Source of the DNA: Solea solea
Lineage: Eukaryota; Chordata; Actinopteri; Pleuronectiformes; Soleidae
Length of the DNA stretch: 64,000 nt
Assembly: GCF_958295425.1 (NCBI RefSeq)
Contig: NC_081136.1
Span: 1,442,162 to 1,506,161 of the forward strand
Direction: 5' to 3'
The translations under genes were made by a program, and so were the position numbers. The notes under the pieces were generated by a model. That model saw nothing but the letters and a program-made list of their open reading frames with translations, was not told the origin of the DNA and ran no database searches. This document shows positions 47,550 to 64,000 of the stretch, piece after piece (positions within the stretch are counted from its first letter, which is position 1; each line of letters begins with the position of its first letter).

Positions 47550-49239
47550 GGTTTCTACCTCCAAGTGTGAAATAAGAAAAGAAAAACAAGTTCAACGGAG
47601 TTTCCTTTTAAACCAGACTAAAAATGACCAAACAGCCACACACTCCTCCACAAAGAGCTGATCCCTAATTGAAAAGTAATTAAACGTTTAATTTCTCTTA
47701 AAGGAGATGGAAAGTGTAAAGAAACACTTGGATAAATGACATTTAATTAGCAACCATTTCTTCGATTGTTTTTGTAAGTAGTTTATTATGTGATTATTAT
47801 TTTAAGTATGGAAATTATGTTGTCACCACTAACACTATTTTTTTAAATTATATTACATGTTATTGTTTTATTATGTGTTTACGTTGTATTGTTAATTTTA
47901 TTAATTATGTTATTTAGTCTATAATGTTTTATTATCACTTTTAGTCTTTTGTTTTCTCAGTGTAATGCATTGTTAGTTCCGCGTCCCCTTGTGGTGGGGG
48001 ACCAGGTAAAGGGACGGACCGGAGGAGAGAGCCCGGCTCCGCGTGAGCTCGTGTTCTCTGTTTTCATGAGATACAGAAAAAATAAAGTCATTATTATGAA
48101 TCTTATAAACCTATAATGAGGCGTCTATTGTTTGTAATTATTCTCACGTTTGTCTTGAATAACAAGCTCTTTAAACGTGAACGAACAAAGTGAACGTGTT
48201 TCTGATTCTCCGTCTCGTGCTGTTTGCAGAAAGAATGAAAGAAATGCGAAAAACTTCTTAAGTTCTTCACAATTTACTGACTGAACAGACCGAGGGATTC
48301 AGAACCACCGAGTTTATTATTGTTTCATTTATTTACATGTTTGCTCTAACTTTTGATTCTTAAATATTTAACACATTCCTGACATTTTAAAACACAACAT
48401 TTTTCGAACATTCTAGTGATTTTCTTTCAAATTTCAAAACTTCATCATCATTTTTATATATGTGATAATATTTGTATGTGTTGTACAGAGGAGGATTAGA
48501 GCCACGTGTAAATTATTATTATTATTATATAAAACCCTGATTTCTGAGAAGTCATAATTTTTGGCACTGGGATATCAGTTGTGATAAATTCTTCACATTA
48601 TGAGGGAAACAAACCCGACCCAGTGTTTTGTGAGCATAAATTTTTTTTATTATTCTAAGGAAGGGGGGCCGACAAAGTGGAAAAAACCAACTATTTATAG
48701 CTGGTGGGCAATATAAGATATAAATTATGATATTAGACAGAATTGCAAAAGGTGTTTGTTTGGTTATAAAATTATTCACAATAAAAACATATTTATGATG
48801 CACAAAACAGAGAATTACATTGAAAATACAAGGATAACTGATTAAAACAGCTTATATATTTCATGTTGAGTGTAATACATTTAATAAAGCAATGATTACA
48901 ACCGGATGTCTTATTAATATTCAACAAATATTGCCGGTAAATACATTTAGTCATTTATATTCTGTCTCTATTCCATCACCACATGTAATCGATTGGAGGG
49001 CCACATGTGGCCCACGGGCCACCAGTTTGACACATGTGTTCTATGAAATTATTTTCATAGCCATGCTGTAATTTCTTGTGTTCAAAGCTGTATTTAATGT
49101 TTTTGTCTGTGAAAGTTGAAAAAGTTGATAGAAGTCATTTTAATCTGTTCTAGTTTTGAAACCGATTTATTCTCCAGGGTCGCTTCCTTTGCAGTAAAGA
49201 AAACATTATTTATACTATACTAAACATTTATTTCATACT
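47391..49239. other. Spacer; no gene seen
   Basis: (TA)n at 47511-47543. A GC-rich island of about 110 bases at 47975-48085 (GGTGGGGGACCAGGTAAAGG) in AT-rich surroundings. GGCCCACGGGCCACCAGTTT at about 49009 resembles a hAT transposon end. No gene. Confidence 0.5.
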
Positions 49240-49882
49240 TTCATCAAAGTGTAAACTCTCCAGTTCCCTGTTTTATTGGTTTCTTTATTTCTAACATGAG
49301 ATAAGAGTATTGATGACATCGATGAGTGATCAGAGTGAAGTAGGAGCAGCAGCTCCACTGCTCCACGAGCCTCCATCATCTCTGTGTTTGCTGTCCACAC
49401 ATCGGCGTCACTTTTTCACACAATAATCACCGGCAGCTGCTTGTTTTTGCTCCGAGACCCGAAACGAACGTGTGGAGCAGCCGGTGGACGGGTTCTGACC
49501 GAGCCCCGGGACATTTGGTCCGTTTTAGGAGACAAAGAAGAGGGAAAAGTCGCCGGTCCGCGTCGCTCGCGGCGGCGATCAGACGAGGTTTGGAGTCTCC
49601 GCAGACAGAAAGCCGAGACTCCCGGAGCTCTGCGCGGCTTCTCCATCAGCACACACGCCGCAGCTGTCGGCTCCATCCACCGGCGGCTTCCACCTCATGT
49701 TGTACCGTCATTTTATGGCGTTTTATCGGTGAAGAGAAAACACAAGTGTCCCGGTGTTCAGAGAGCACGGACGGGGAGCAGTGCCGGGGTTGAGTCTCCA
49801 CGGTTCTCATGGTGTGTTTAAGGACAGCCCCCTACTCAAATGAAATCAGTTGACTCTGACTTTTCATCAGCGAACACTAAAC

Positions 49883-50518
49883 ATGGCAGAAGAAGCACCA
49901 GCCCCCGCCGCGGCTCCAGCCAAGGCTCCAGCCAAAGCCCCCAAGAAGAAGGCGGCGAGCAAGCCCGCGAAGGCCGGACCCAACGTCCGGGAGCTGATCA
50001 TCGCCACCGTGACCGCGTCCAAGGAACGTAACGGCGTGTCTCTGGCCGCCCTGAAGAAGGCTCTGTTGGCCGAAGGATACGACGTGGAGAAGAACAACAG
50101 CCGCGTGAAGACCGCCGTGAAGGCTCTGGTCGCTAACGGGACTCTGGCTCAGCCCAAGGGAAGCGGAGCCTCCGGTTCTTTCAAGCTGAACAAGCAGAAG
50201 GCTGAACCCAAGGCCGCGAAGCCGGCCGCGAAGCCCGCAGTTAAAGCCAAGAAGCCCGCTGCTAAGAAAGCCGTAGTAGCCAAGAAGGCAAAGCCCGCAG
50301 CGAAGAAGCCAGTGGCCGCTAAGAAGTCCCCGAAGAAGGCAAAGAAACCCGCGGCGGCGCCGGCCAAGAGCCCCAAGAAGGCAGCCAAGAGCCCCAAGAA
50401 GGTCGCTGCTAAGAGCCCCAAGAAGGTCGCCAAGAAAGCCGCTGCTCCCAAGAAGTCTCCCGCCAAGAAGGCGGCGAAGCCCAAAGCAGCGAAGAAGACC
50501 GCGGCCAAGAAGAAGTAA
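49883..50518 (+). CDS. Linker histone H1 (same protein as left-arm copy)
   Basis: One exon, 211 residues, the same protein as the gene at 42513-43148 including the whole lysine-rich tail. The flanks outside the coding region differ at scattered bases (for example, the upstream in-frame peptide starts M-T-L here and M-S-L there). The start codon was chosen as for the other copy. The inverted AC-box-like TGTGTTT is at about 49812. Confidence 0.97.
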   Translation: MAEEAPAPAAAPAKAPAKAPKKKAASKPAKAGPNVRELIIATVTASKERNGVSLAALKKALLAEGYDVEKNNSRVKTAVKALVANGTLAQPKGSGASGSFKLNKQKAEPKAAKPAAKPAVKAKKPAAKKAVVAKKAKPAAKKPVAAKKSPKKAKKPAAAPAKSPKKAAKSPKKVAAKSPKKVAKKAAAPKKSPAKKAAKPKAAKKTAAKKK

Positions 50519-50550
50519 ACTGTGTCTGACGAAACACCTGCAAATACAAA

Positions 50551-50566
50551 GGCTCTTTTAAGAGCC
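50551..50566 (+). terminator. Histone 3' stem-loop (H1, right)
   Basis: GGCTCTTTTAAGAGCC, 32 bases past the stop. Confidence 0.95.
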
Positions 50567-50642
50567 ACACAACTCTTTCTACAAGAGCACTAACACTCTC
50601 AATTATTATCTTAGTGGGGATTTTTACCTGCTGCAGGTACTG

Positions 50643-50678
<36 letters not shown>

Positions 50679-51500
50679 TATCATTACATTATCTTGTATG
50701 TAATCTGCTTCTACATATTTAGATCAAAATTGAGATTAATATTGTTAAATATTAGAATATGTTGAGTACCAGCTGTGTAATGTTGCAAGTTATGCACTAG
50801 TTATAATATACATGTAATCTTGTAATCTGCCCCTTTATTCAAGATTCAAGAAGTTTTTATTGTCATTATGAGGATATAATGACATTTTTGCAGAGACTCC
50901 CGGCTTGAGGTACACAATAAAATATAACATATAACGCAAAAATAACGAAGGACTTGACACTTAAATAAGAAAGACTTTTAAATAAGACCCAACAAGAGAC
51001 TTAACAGTTAATAAGACGCAACAAAATGTAAAGCCCAACAAAATATAAAAGTACAGAAAGCCGCTGCTCAATTCCCAATTAATTATCAGTTTATGTATAA
51101 AACAAAATTACAATACACAAAATAACTTGGGAAGGGGGAAAAGAAACAACTTTTTGAAAATTATAGTATTTGTCCATCATACACACATAAGTTATATAAT
51201 AGTTAAAATATAATGTATATGTAATCTGCCCCTTTATCCTAATTAGCAGTTTACACAGTATATAAAACACAATTACATACAACACATAAATATGAATACA
51301 TATTATTATAATAATCATAATAACAATAATAACCTCCAAGTCCATGTTGATGATTATTGTAATAAATCTATTACCTTTTCACTTGTATTATTGACATTAA
51401 CCAATAACAGATGTGTATATTTTCCACACATTAACTTTTCTAACAGTTTCCATTTTAGATACAAGTTAACAATCGTAATTATAATTGTAAAAAACAATTA

Positions 51501-51977
51501 CATACAATACATAAAAAACACACATACTAGTATGTCATCATAGTGTGTATATATATATTTGTCGCCAATGTGTATATATATTTATATATATTATAAATAC
51601 ACACATAAATACATCATTCATTCATTAGTATTCCAGTGAAAGAAAACAGAATTAATCATCACATAGTCATCAGTTAGTTATAGCAGTTACTAGTACTTAC
51701 TGTCTAGTATTTTGAAAATACGCAGTTATACTGACATAGCTAAGTATCTTCAAAATACTATTAAAATTATTTTGTGTAATTATTAAACTTAATTTGTTCT
51801 TTTGGTAGCAGGAACTTCACACTGTATGATTTGCATATTTTATTTATTAAAGATATTCGTAAATACTTCATATTTTCACATTAACTGCATTTAAATCATG
51901 TTACAGAACCAGATTTACTGTGCCATTTAAAATAGCATAACAATGAAGATAATCAGCCCTTTATAGAGTCGGTGTGT
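51501..51977. other. Spacer; no gene seen
   Basis: AT-rich with short (TA)n runs at 51548-51605. Confidence 0.5.
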
Positions 51978-51993
51978 GGCTCTTAAAAGAGCC
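51978..51993 (-). terminator. Histone 3' stem-loop (H4)
   Basis: GGCTCTTTTAAGAGCC, 39 bases past the H4 stop. Confidence 0.95.
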
Positions 51994-52032
51994 GTTGTGT
52001 TTCAGTGTCGTGTTGCGTTCAGGTTCCAGAGT

Positions 52033-56943
<4,911 letters not shown>

Positions 56944-57429
56944 GTCTGCGTCTCCGAGTTTGAACAGAGACTGAGGACATTTGACGACTACAAGACAGTG
57001 TGTGTGTGTGTGTTGGTGACAGAAGAGGCTACAGCAATCATTTATCATTATTGATTTAAATGTCATATTATGGCCTCATGGAAACCGCAGTGTTGGTTTA
57101 AATAAATATTTTTGTTCCTCGATGACAGAGACGGGCGATCGTGAACAGAGTTAAATAAAATTAAATAAATTAAATAAAAGTTCTGGATGTTTTTTGTCGG
57201 GGTCAATAACCTTATGAGTTGTTGACACACTGTAGTTTAAGTCACTGTGACCTGATGACGCAGAAACATTTTAGTTAATTTGGCACCAGATTTCTCCAAT
57301 CACAGTATTTTTTTACTGGCATTTTAACATAATGTCGGAATATTTTCAACCAGAAATTAAGTAATAAAGTTTTTGTGCATCTTATGCAACTGCTCACTCC
57401 ATCTCACCAAATTCCATTCAAAAAAATGT

Positions 57430-57680
57430 GCATTTTCAGTTCACAGGGACACAGGAGTTGTTGATCCACTGCTGCCTCTGTCACTAAGTTCACATGTGTT
57501 AATTTGAGAGTTCGGCTTTGTTCAGATATACCTCAGTGACCCAAAGTGACCACACGAGGCAGCAGTAGACTGATTTTCTCTATGGGCTTTGGTGTGGGAG
57601 AGTGAGTGGTTTACAAACTTCAATTGCCTGTGGGAAAAGTCTGTCTAACAGTGAGATAAAGACATGAACATGTTCTTGAT
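57430..57680. repeat. Palindromic dispersed element, copy G
   Basis: Between the protease and cct2. The left arm is damaged; the right arm (TATGGGCTTTGGTGTGGGA, then GTGAGATAAAGACATGAAC) is intact. Confidence 0.8.
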
Positions 57681-58067
57681 TTGATGATTTTTAACTACTA
57701 AAACTAAACTATACCTTTAAATTGAGTCTTCTAAAAAGTGATGAAAGACGAGTGTAAACCTACTGATGACAGGTTCATTTATTTCAGTAAACAAAAACAG
57801 AGTCCCAACTTCCTGTGCTAACGCGACACCTGCTAACGTTAGCATCACAAACCGTACTGACCTACACATTATCGCCGCTAGCTTGAGCAGAAGCCTCAGA
57901 CGTTTGCGGCACTGGGAGCTCGATGTAGCATCAGTGCTTCCACAGTGAGTTTTGACAACGGAGAAAACAACAAAAATAAACCAGCGGAGCGTTTGTTTAA
58001 TTTGAACTACACAGAGGTGATAAATAACAACACTGAAGCTCCTCCCCCTCTTCTTCTTCTTCATCCT

Positions 58068-61000
58068 CTAGCAGGGGTGATGGTCGGGAACTCTCTTCCT
58101 ACAAAAAACAAAACAGGAAGCACAGCCGTCAGGAGCAACGTGGGGTTAAGTGTCTTCGCCCAAGGACACATGGGCACGTAGACTAGGGGAGCAGAGAATC
58201 AAACCCACAACCTTTGAGTCGAAAGACAACTTGCTCTACCGTCGTACTGACCTGGGCGCAGCTTTGATGATGTCGTCGACCCTCAGGATCATCTCGGCGG
58301 CCTCGGACGCGCTTAGCAGCACCTGGCGCTTCACCTGGAACGACTCGGTGATGCCCATCTCGGCCATGTCGCCCACAGTGCCCTCAGACATGTCTGCGAG
58401 GAAAACAAACGCACCCACGTTACAGTGCTGAAACAAGCCTCGACAAATTGTTGCTGCATTTAGCAAAGTAGCACGTTTAGAAAAGGTAGCACGTTTGACT
58501 GCTTTAGTAATGCTAACACATCGGCTATCGCTAATGAAACTGCAGTGCCATCCGCTAATGGTTGAATTTGTAGCTACTGTTAGCATCACAGTAAAGAGGC
58601 TAAACAACGGCAGTCAAACACTTCTTATGTCACAATTCATCGTCAAAGATTTACAGCCCGTCACTGGTTCAAACAAAAGTCACTGCCCTCTAGTGGTGAC
58701 GGAGAGGAAGATGCCCTTCTTTCCCTTTGCATCAAATGATATTGTGTTTTGCAGCGACTCACTCAGTCCAGATGTGGTCTTGTTCTCCTGGTGTGCAGCT
58801 CTCAACTGGGCCACCAGGTCGGCGCTGTCGTAGCCGGCGTTGTCGGCGATGATGGTCGGCAGCTGGAGAGAATAAAAAAAAAGATTTCATCTTAACAATG
58901 CGTCTTCGAAACCCGCCGTTGGTTTTGTATCGGGGTCGCGTTCGTACCATCCTCAGAGCTTTGGCGAACGACTCCATGGCGACAGCCTCCTTCCCTGGCG
59001 TCTTGTTGGCCAGATCGGTCACCACCTTCGCCATCAGCATCTCAGAGCAGCCTGGCGAGGAGGGCGGAGTCAGATTGAACAGGTGTGTGAGGGGCGATTA
59101 GTTCCCCGGGCCCAGTGACAGCAGATTATTTCAGTTAAATAAGAAGAAAAACAAACGGCACGGGTGGTTAAACGTGTGACACCGTACCTCCTCCGTAGAC
59201 AGTGCGAGGCTCCTTCACGGTCTGAGCCAACACGCACAGGGCGTCGTGTAGCGAGCGCTCCGCTTCGTCCACGATCTGCTGAGTCGCTCCACGCAGGACG
59301 ATGGTGCACGCCTCACCTGAGGGGTAAAACAAAGTTCAAACGATAACGTTTTGTAGCAGATGTTCAGATATTTTCGTCTGGATTTTAAGGTTCAAATTTG
59401 AACTTTCACCACAAAATTCAAACAGATATCGCAACTTACCCATGTCGACTCCAGAGAAGTGGATGAGCAGGTCCTCTCCGATCATCACCTCCTCGATCAG
59501 TTTGCAGTGTCCGAGCTTCACCAGCTCGGGGTGGTCGAAGGTGGAGGTGATCTCTCCGCCTGAAGAAAACAAACACATACGTGTTATTGCGTGAAACGGG
59601 CGTGTCACATGTTAGCCTGTGAGGTTTCAGACGCTGACGCACCAGTGACCAGCGCGAGGCGCTCCACGCCGGCAAAGTCAGCGTGCTCGATGGCCATGAC
59701 GCCAGCCTGAGCGAAGAGCTGCTCTGGGTAATTATAGATCAACTGTCTGAGGAGAGAAAACGACACGCGTTTTAGTTACGACACACAAACATACGAACCA
59801 AACATACAACATCATCGGAATCACTTTTCTTTCTACCTGTTGATGAAGCAGTTGATCCCGTGCTTGAGGATCCGCTCGACCTTCTCCTTCATCTTCTCTT
59901 TCTCCGCGAGTTCAATCTCCGCGACCTTCGCCATCGAGTCGACACGAACTCTGGAGCCGAAAATCTGACACACAACAGGGAACGTGAGTGAGGTCAAATT
60001 ATCGAGAGAATCTTCTGCGAATCATTCACTATTTAAGCATGAATTCACTTTTAACGGTTCAAATGGATTCCACATGTATCCATATCCTCTAGTAGTAATT
60101 GATTAATCTGTCAATTATTTACTTGTTTGGTCCATAAAATGTCAAATAAATGTTTTCCAAACCTCAAAACATACAACTTTAACTTAACGTGATTGGTCAA
60201 CAAAAACCTGAATTTTTTCTTTCTTGTGATGCATGTGAAGTGTCTTTAAATCTTTAAAAGCAGGTTTGTATTCCTACCTTGATCTTGTCGGTGTCCATGC
60301 CGGTGTTGGCGATCAGGATGTTCACATTCTCCAGCCTCTTGGGTTGGTTCACACCGATCTTCTTGTCCAGCAGGAAACCTATAGCAAGAGATCACGACGC
60401 GTTAATACACACAGCAGCCAATCGAGAGCAAGCAACGCTACGATTAACGACGCAACGACGCTCACCTTCGTCCAGGTACGAGTCGGTGAGGCTGCCGCCC
60501 AGCTTCTTGATGACATGGATGGCCTCCAGGTTCCCGGAACCCTTCAGCCTCATGACAGCTTTGACGGCCAGGTGGGAGAAGTGGTCTTTGTGGTGAGTCA
60601 GCAGTTTGGAGGACAGCGTTGTGCGGGCGATGTTCAGCAGGTCTTCCTGGAAACGAGCTTCGTCGTTGCTACGGAGACAAGGGAGAACCCATATTTATGA
60701 ATTTGTCAGCTCCATAAATGTGAATATTTTTTATTTTTGGATTTTTCAGCTTCTTAAATGTGAATATGTTTGGTTTCTTTGCTCCATAAAACGATTTGTT
60801 TCGAAACTAAATCACTTTGGTTAGTGGTCAAAAATGAGATGTTTGAGAACATCATCATTTCCAGGTTTAGGGAACAATAATCAACGATTTTCAACATTTT
60901 ATGAACCAAAAAACAAATCGATTAACTGAGATAATAATCAACAGATGAAATGATCAAAATAATTGTAAGTTGCAGCCCTAATTTTATTAATGGTCCAAAA

Positions 61001-63996
61001 ACTCAAGTTTCCAGAGTTCTTCACTTTAAATTGAAACTGCAGTACCAGTTTTAAACACTGACGGCCGCTGTTGTTCATATTACACAAACAATCATCAGTA
61101 ACATCCTCTCACCTGTTATCGACTGCAGCTTCCCTCAGAGCGTCTCTGGCCGCCTGCGTCGCCTGCCTCCAGCCAGAGATGATCGTCTGTGGGTGGATCT
61201 TCTTGGCGATGAGAAGCTCCGCCTCCTACAACAGCGACAGTGGCGTTTAAAGAGCGACTACATTTTTATTCGACTTCATATAAAACATCAGAGTGAAGGG
61301 GGCGTTACCCTCAGTAGCTCGGCCGCCAGCACGGTGACGGACGTTGTCCCGTCGCCGACTTCATCGTCCTGAACCTTTGACATATCTGCAGGTCAAAGAC
61401 GATTAAATAATTACTGATTGTGACAAGAGTTAGCAAAGAAAAATAGGACCTTTGAGAACATAATCTGGCACTTTCTTCATCATTTACTGACAACAAACTA
61501 CTCGACCAGCATGACTGAACACACATTCAGCATCTTCACTCACCAACCAGAACTTTGGCAGCAGGGTTGTCGATTCCGATGGCTTTCAGGATCGTTGCTC
61601 CGTCGTTGGTGACGGTCACTGAGCTGTTCTTCCCTCCACTCAGCAAGATCTTATCCTGGAGAGAAAGATCACATGACACACTTAATTTAGACAAAGCGAA
61701 ACAGTATCTGCAATAAAATCAACTCACACTTTGTGTTTTTGCATCAAAACTCAAAACAGGTTTGGTTTGTTCATTGTGAGCTATTGCAGTGGTTCCCAAA
61801 GACTGGATCGAGACCCACAGATGAGAGACAGGAGATTATCTTTGGGTCCCCAAACAATTTGCAGAATTTTCCCAAACTTTTAGTTCAGATTTAAGTAAAT
61901 AAGTATTAAATAACATATATTAAGTTTACCAAACAAAATGGTATAATATTGAGATTTATGTCATCATTAAAAAGATATCCACAAAATAGGGGTCGGGAAA
62001 CACTGAGCTATTTTAAAAAGATGGTGGTCCAAAATGGCAAAAGACTTCGGGTTCAAGCTTTCAACACGTTTCCTTCTCTTCAGACTAAAATCTGTGACAA
62101 CAATCTACACTCAGGGTTCAGTAATTAGTTCAATAGGTCACACGTTGGATTTTTAATCACTCACCATCCCCTTTGGACCCAGGGTGCTCTTCACCAGGTC
62201 TCCGATGGCGATGGCGCCAATGAATGACGACTGAAGAGGAAACAAAGAAACAAAAAGGTTTCAGGAGATTGGAAATAATAAAAATGACAAAAATAATAAC
62301 AAGAAAAATACAGAAAACAGCATCAAACAAATGACACAAACACTCACCAGTCGTGCAGTCTCTGCTTTCTCTTCATCAGCTCCATGTCTGAAGATGTTGA
62401 CCGGGGCCATCGATAGGGACGCCTGCAGAATAAAAAAAACTTCACTCATTCACACTTTAATCTTACCATGAATTTAAAATGTAAATGTAGGTAAGAATTT
62501 ATCAACTGATCAGCCACAACAATAAGATGAGTGTTGCTGCAACTATTTTCATATTCAATTCATCTGTCCATTGCTTTCTCGATTAGTCGATAAGTGGTTC
62601 AGTCCACAAAAATGGATTAGGGTTAGTGTTCCTCAAATCTCAAAGGGCAGAATCATAGATTAAAAATCTTAATTTTCAGGACTGGGGAATGCCAAATTAG
62701 AGTGGAGAGCAGATGTATGCAGAATGAAAACAGGACAGTGAAGATGTGAAATAAACACACAGAACTACAGCTAAAAACGGTCATTTAAATTTGAAATATT
62801 TCTGACCAAAGTCTACAGCAAGAAAAGCACACAGGATATTAAATGATGGGCTAAAGTATCAGTAACAGCTTTAATATGTTTGTATATTCAAGCAACACCA
62901 ATAAATCAATGATGTAATTTTAAATTGTAAAAAAAAGAAATATGTTAAAGGGCGGTTTCACTCAATTGTTTTTTCCACTTAAATGAAGAATAAACATACT
63001 ATCAGTATGATACTGCTGTTTTTGTTTAATTCACATTCTATTACAGAGTGGGATTAGATTTGACCAGTTTGTTTTTTTCCAGATCTTTTACTCATAAAAC
63101 TTTACAGGAGAAAATTAAACAGCCATGTAGGGCTTTTATTTTTAAGGACGTGACTTTTACATCGACTTTTTGTCAATTTTATTTAAAGACAATTGAAAAG
63201 AGGATGTTAACAGCACATGTTAAGAGGATGAGGATGTTAACAGTAACAGCAATAATATATTTCAATATTCAAGCAACACTAATAAATCAATGTTCGAATT
63301 ACAAATTGAAAAGAGGATATTATGTCCGAACCAGAAGTCATTTTTCCTAGAAACTTTGAAGGTAGCATCAGTCTAGCCCCGCCCTGTCATCCTGGAAACC
63401 GCTAGAAGGTTCCCACAATGAATTATACATTAAAAAAAACTACGCTAAAGTCAACATAAACACTTTATTTAATAAAGATAATTACGTTAGAATCGCGTAA
63501 TTCTAAATTCTAATACTTACATCGCGTGTTTTATGTCTTTATATCTCAGCTAAAGGTGATGTGTTCCGTGTCTGACATCCACAAAGCCTTGATGACTAGC
63601 TAACACAGCATGCTAAGAAAGCTAGCTACGCATAAAGAGCAGGAGCCATGTTAAAAGTGCGTCAACGCACATTTTAAAACTAATGAGTTTATGTGACGTT
63701 TACATCAAACGTGCCGACATCAGCACAGTTTAAAAAGATGAGGTTTGAAACGGCTTGGTGATAGTAGCCGCACTTAGCTTAGCCGCTAGCGCACTCACAT
63801 AACGCCCATGTGCCTCCTCGCCGGTAGCACCGTTAGCTCGGGGCTAACAGGAGACGCTACAAACAACACGGACTGATAAACGTGCTGTTTGGCGGAGTCA
63901 CTGCGTGTGTGAGTTCGTAAACACGCAAGGATTTTAAATTAAACCCGTATATGATGCTGAAAAAGCGAGGAAAAATCAAAGTTTACACTCACCATG
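58068..63996 (-). CDS. cct2: Chaperonin TCP-1 subunit beta (CCT2)
   Basis: Sixteen exons: 63996-63994, 62422-62348, 62230-62165, 61655-61544, 61385-61309, 61225-61113, 60668-60466, 60378-60278, 59964-59837, 59746-59643, 59559-59440, 59316-59188, 59051-58948, 58862-58763, 58393-58252, 58098-58068. Phases agree; 535 residues, equal to human CCT2. Exon 1 codes only the initiator Met; exon 2 gives [11 protein letters not shown]. Diagnostic parts: L-G-P-K-G-M-D-K-I-L-L, the ATP-site motif [30 protein letters not shown] and the terminal K-R-V-P-D-H-H-P-C. The product is one of eight subunits of the cytosolic folding ring that handles actin and tubulin. No defect is seen. The promoter lies mostly beyond the window. 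Confidence 0.97.
58138..58243 (-). mobile_element. tRNA-derived SINE fragment in the last cct2 intron
   Basis: Complement shows the B-box (GGTTTGATTC) and A-box side of the family at 4697, and the body CCTTGGGCGAAGACACTTAA. It ends 8 bases from the exon 15 donor. Confidence 0.75.
61787..62005. mobile_element. Short hAT-type non-autonomous element
   Basis: The ends are inverted (CAGTGGTTCCC at the left, GGGAAACACTG at the right). The flanks AGCTATTG (61779-61786) and AGCTATTT (62006-62013) form an 8-bp target duplication with one mismatch, as hAT elements make. Located in a cct2 intron (between exons 3 and 4); no coding sequence. Confidence 0.8.
62423..63993 (-). other. cct2 intron 1
   Basis: 1.6 kb intron after the single-codon exon. 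Contains a piece of the percomorph dispersed repeat at about 62535-62690 and two similar AT-rich stretches at 62860-62950 and 63200-63320 (GCAACACYAATAAATCAATG). No nested gene is seen. Confidence 0.7.
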
Positions 63997-64000
63997 ATGA

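Larger units (their letters stand above)
49240..51500. repeat. Right arm of the H1 inverted duplication
   Basis: Reverse copy of 41640-43803. It contains an extra stretch of about 230 bases at 50838-51065 (starts ATTCAAGATTCAAGAAGTTT) that the left arm lacks and that reads like a retroelement tail. Confidence 0.85.

Overview
The window is vertebrate nuclear DNA, almost certainly from a percomorph teleost. Coding sequence is split by short GT-AG introns, and CA/TG and TA microsatellites are abundant. There are tRNA-derived SINEs, a hAT-type miniature transposon and the short dispersed repeats typical of percomorph fish. Every gene I recognise is a fish form of a vertebrate gene. I cannot name the species. 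All gene calls come from reading the sequence and from remembered family sequences; no search was run.

Layout. At 1-7.5 kb lie three paralogous rhodopsin-like receptor genes (the first cut by the window edge, on minus; two on plus). An intronless coding exon of each starts a few bases after a splice acceptor. At 8.7-11.9 kb is a four-exon C2H2 zinc-finger gene (minus). At 12.5-16.0 kb is a seven-exon basonuclin gene, bnc2-like (minus), that stops after the first zinc-finger pair. From 16 to 21.3 kb there is repeat-rich DNA without a gene I can support. At 21.3-29.5 kb is a 19-exon ccdc171 gene (minus). At 30.4-32.3 kb is wdr55 (plus). At 34.2-40.1 kb is a psip1/LEDGF gene (plus) whose two central exons encode about 930 residues of charged low-complexity sequence. 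The neighbourhood of basonuclin-2, CCDC171 and PSIP1 is also found on human chromosome 9p22, which supports these identities.

At 41.6-52.4 kb is a replication-dependent histone cluster. Two H1 genes with the same protein sit in opposite arms of an inverted duplication of about 2.1 kb. The spacer carries a divergent H2A/H3 pair and an H2A-H1 chimeric pseudogene with a poly(A) tract, and an H4 gene lies just outside the right arm. All five intact genes end in the same 16-base stem-loop. No H2B is present.

At 52.9-56.9 kb is a nine-exon aspartic protease, nothepsin-like (minus). At 58.1-64.0 kb is the complete 16-exon cct2 gene (minus), coding for a chaperonin subunit of 535 residues.

The genes do not form one pathway. 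Several act in the nucleus: basonuclin, the zinc-finger protein, LEDGF, the histones and WDR55. A palindromic element of about 330-440 bp occurs seven times in the window, three of them in ccdc171 introns, and is the most conspicuous repeat I cannot assign to a named family.
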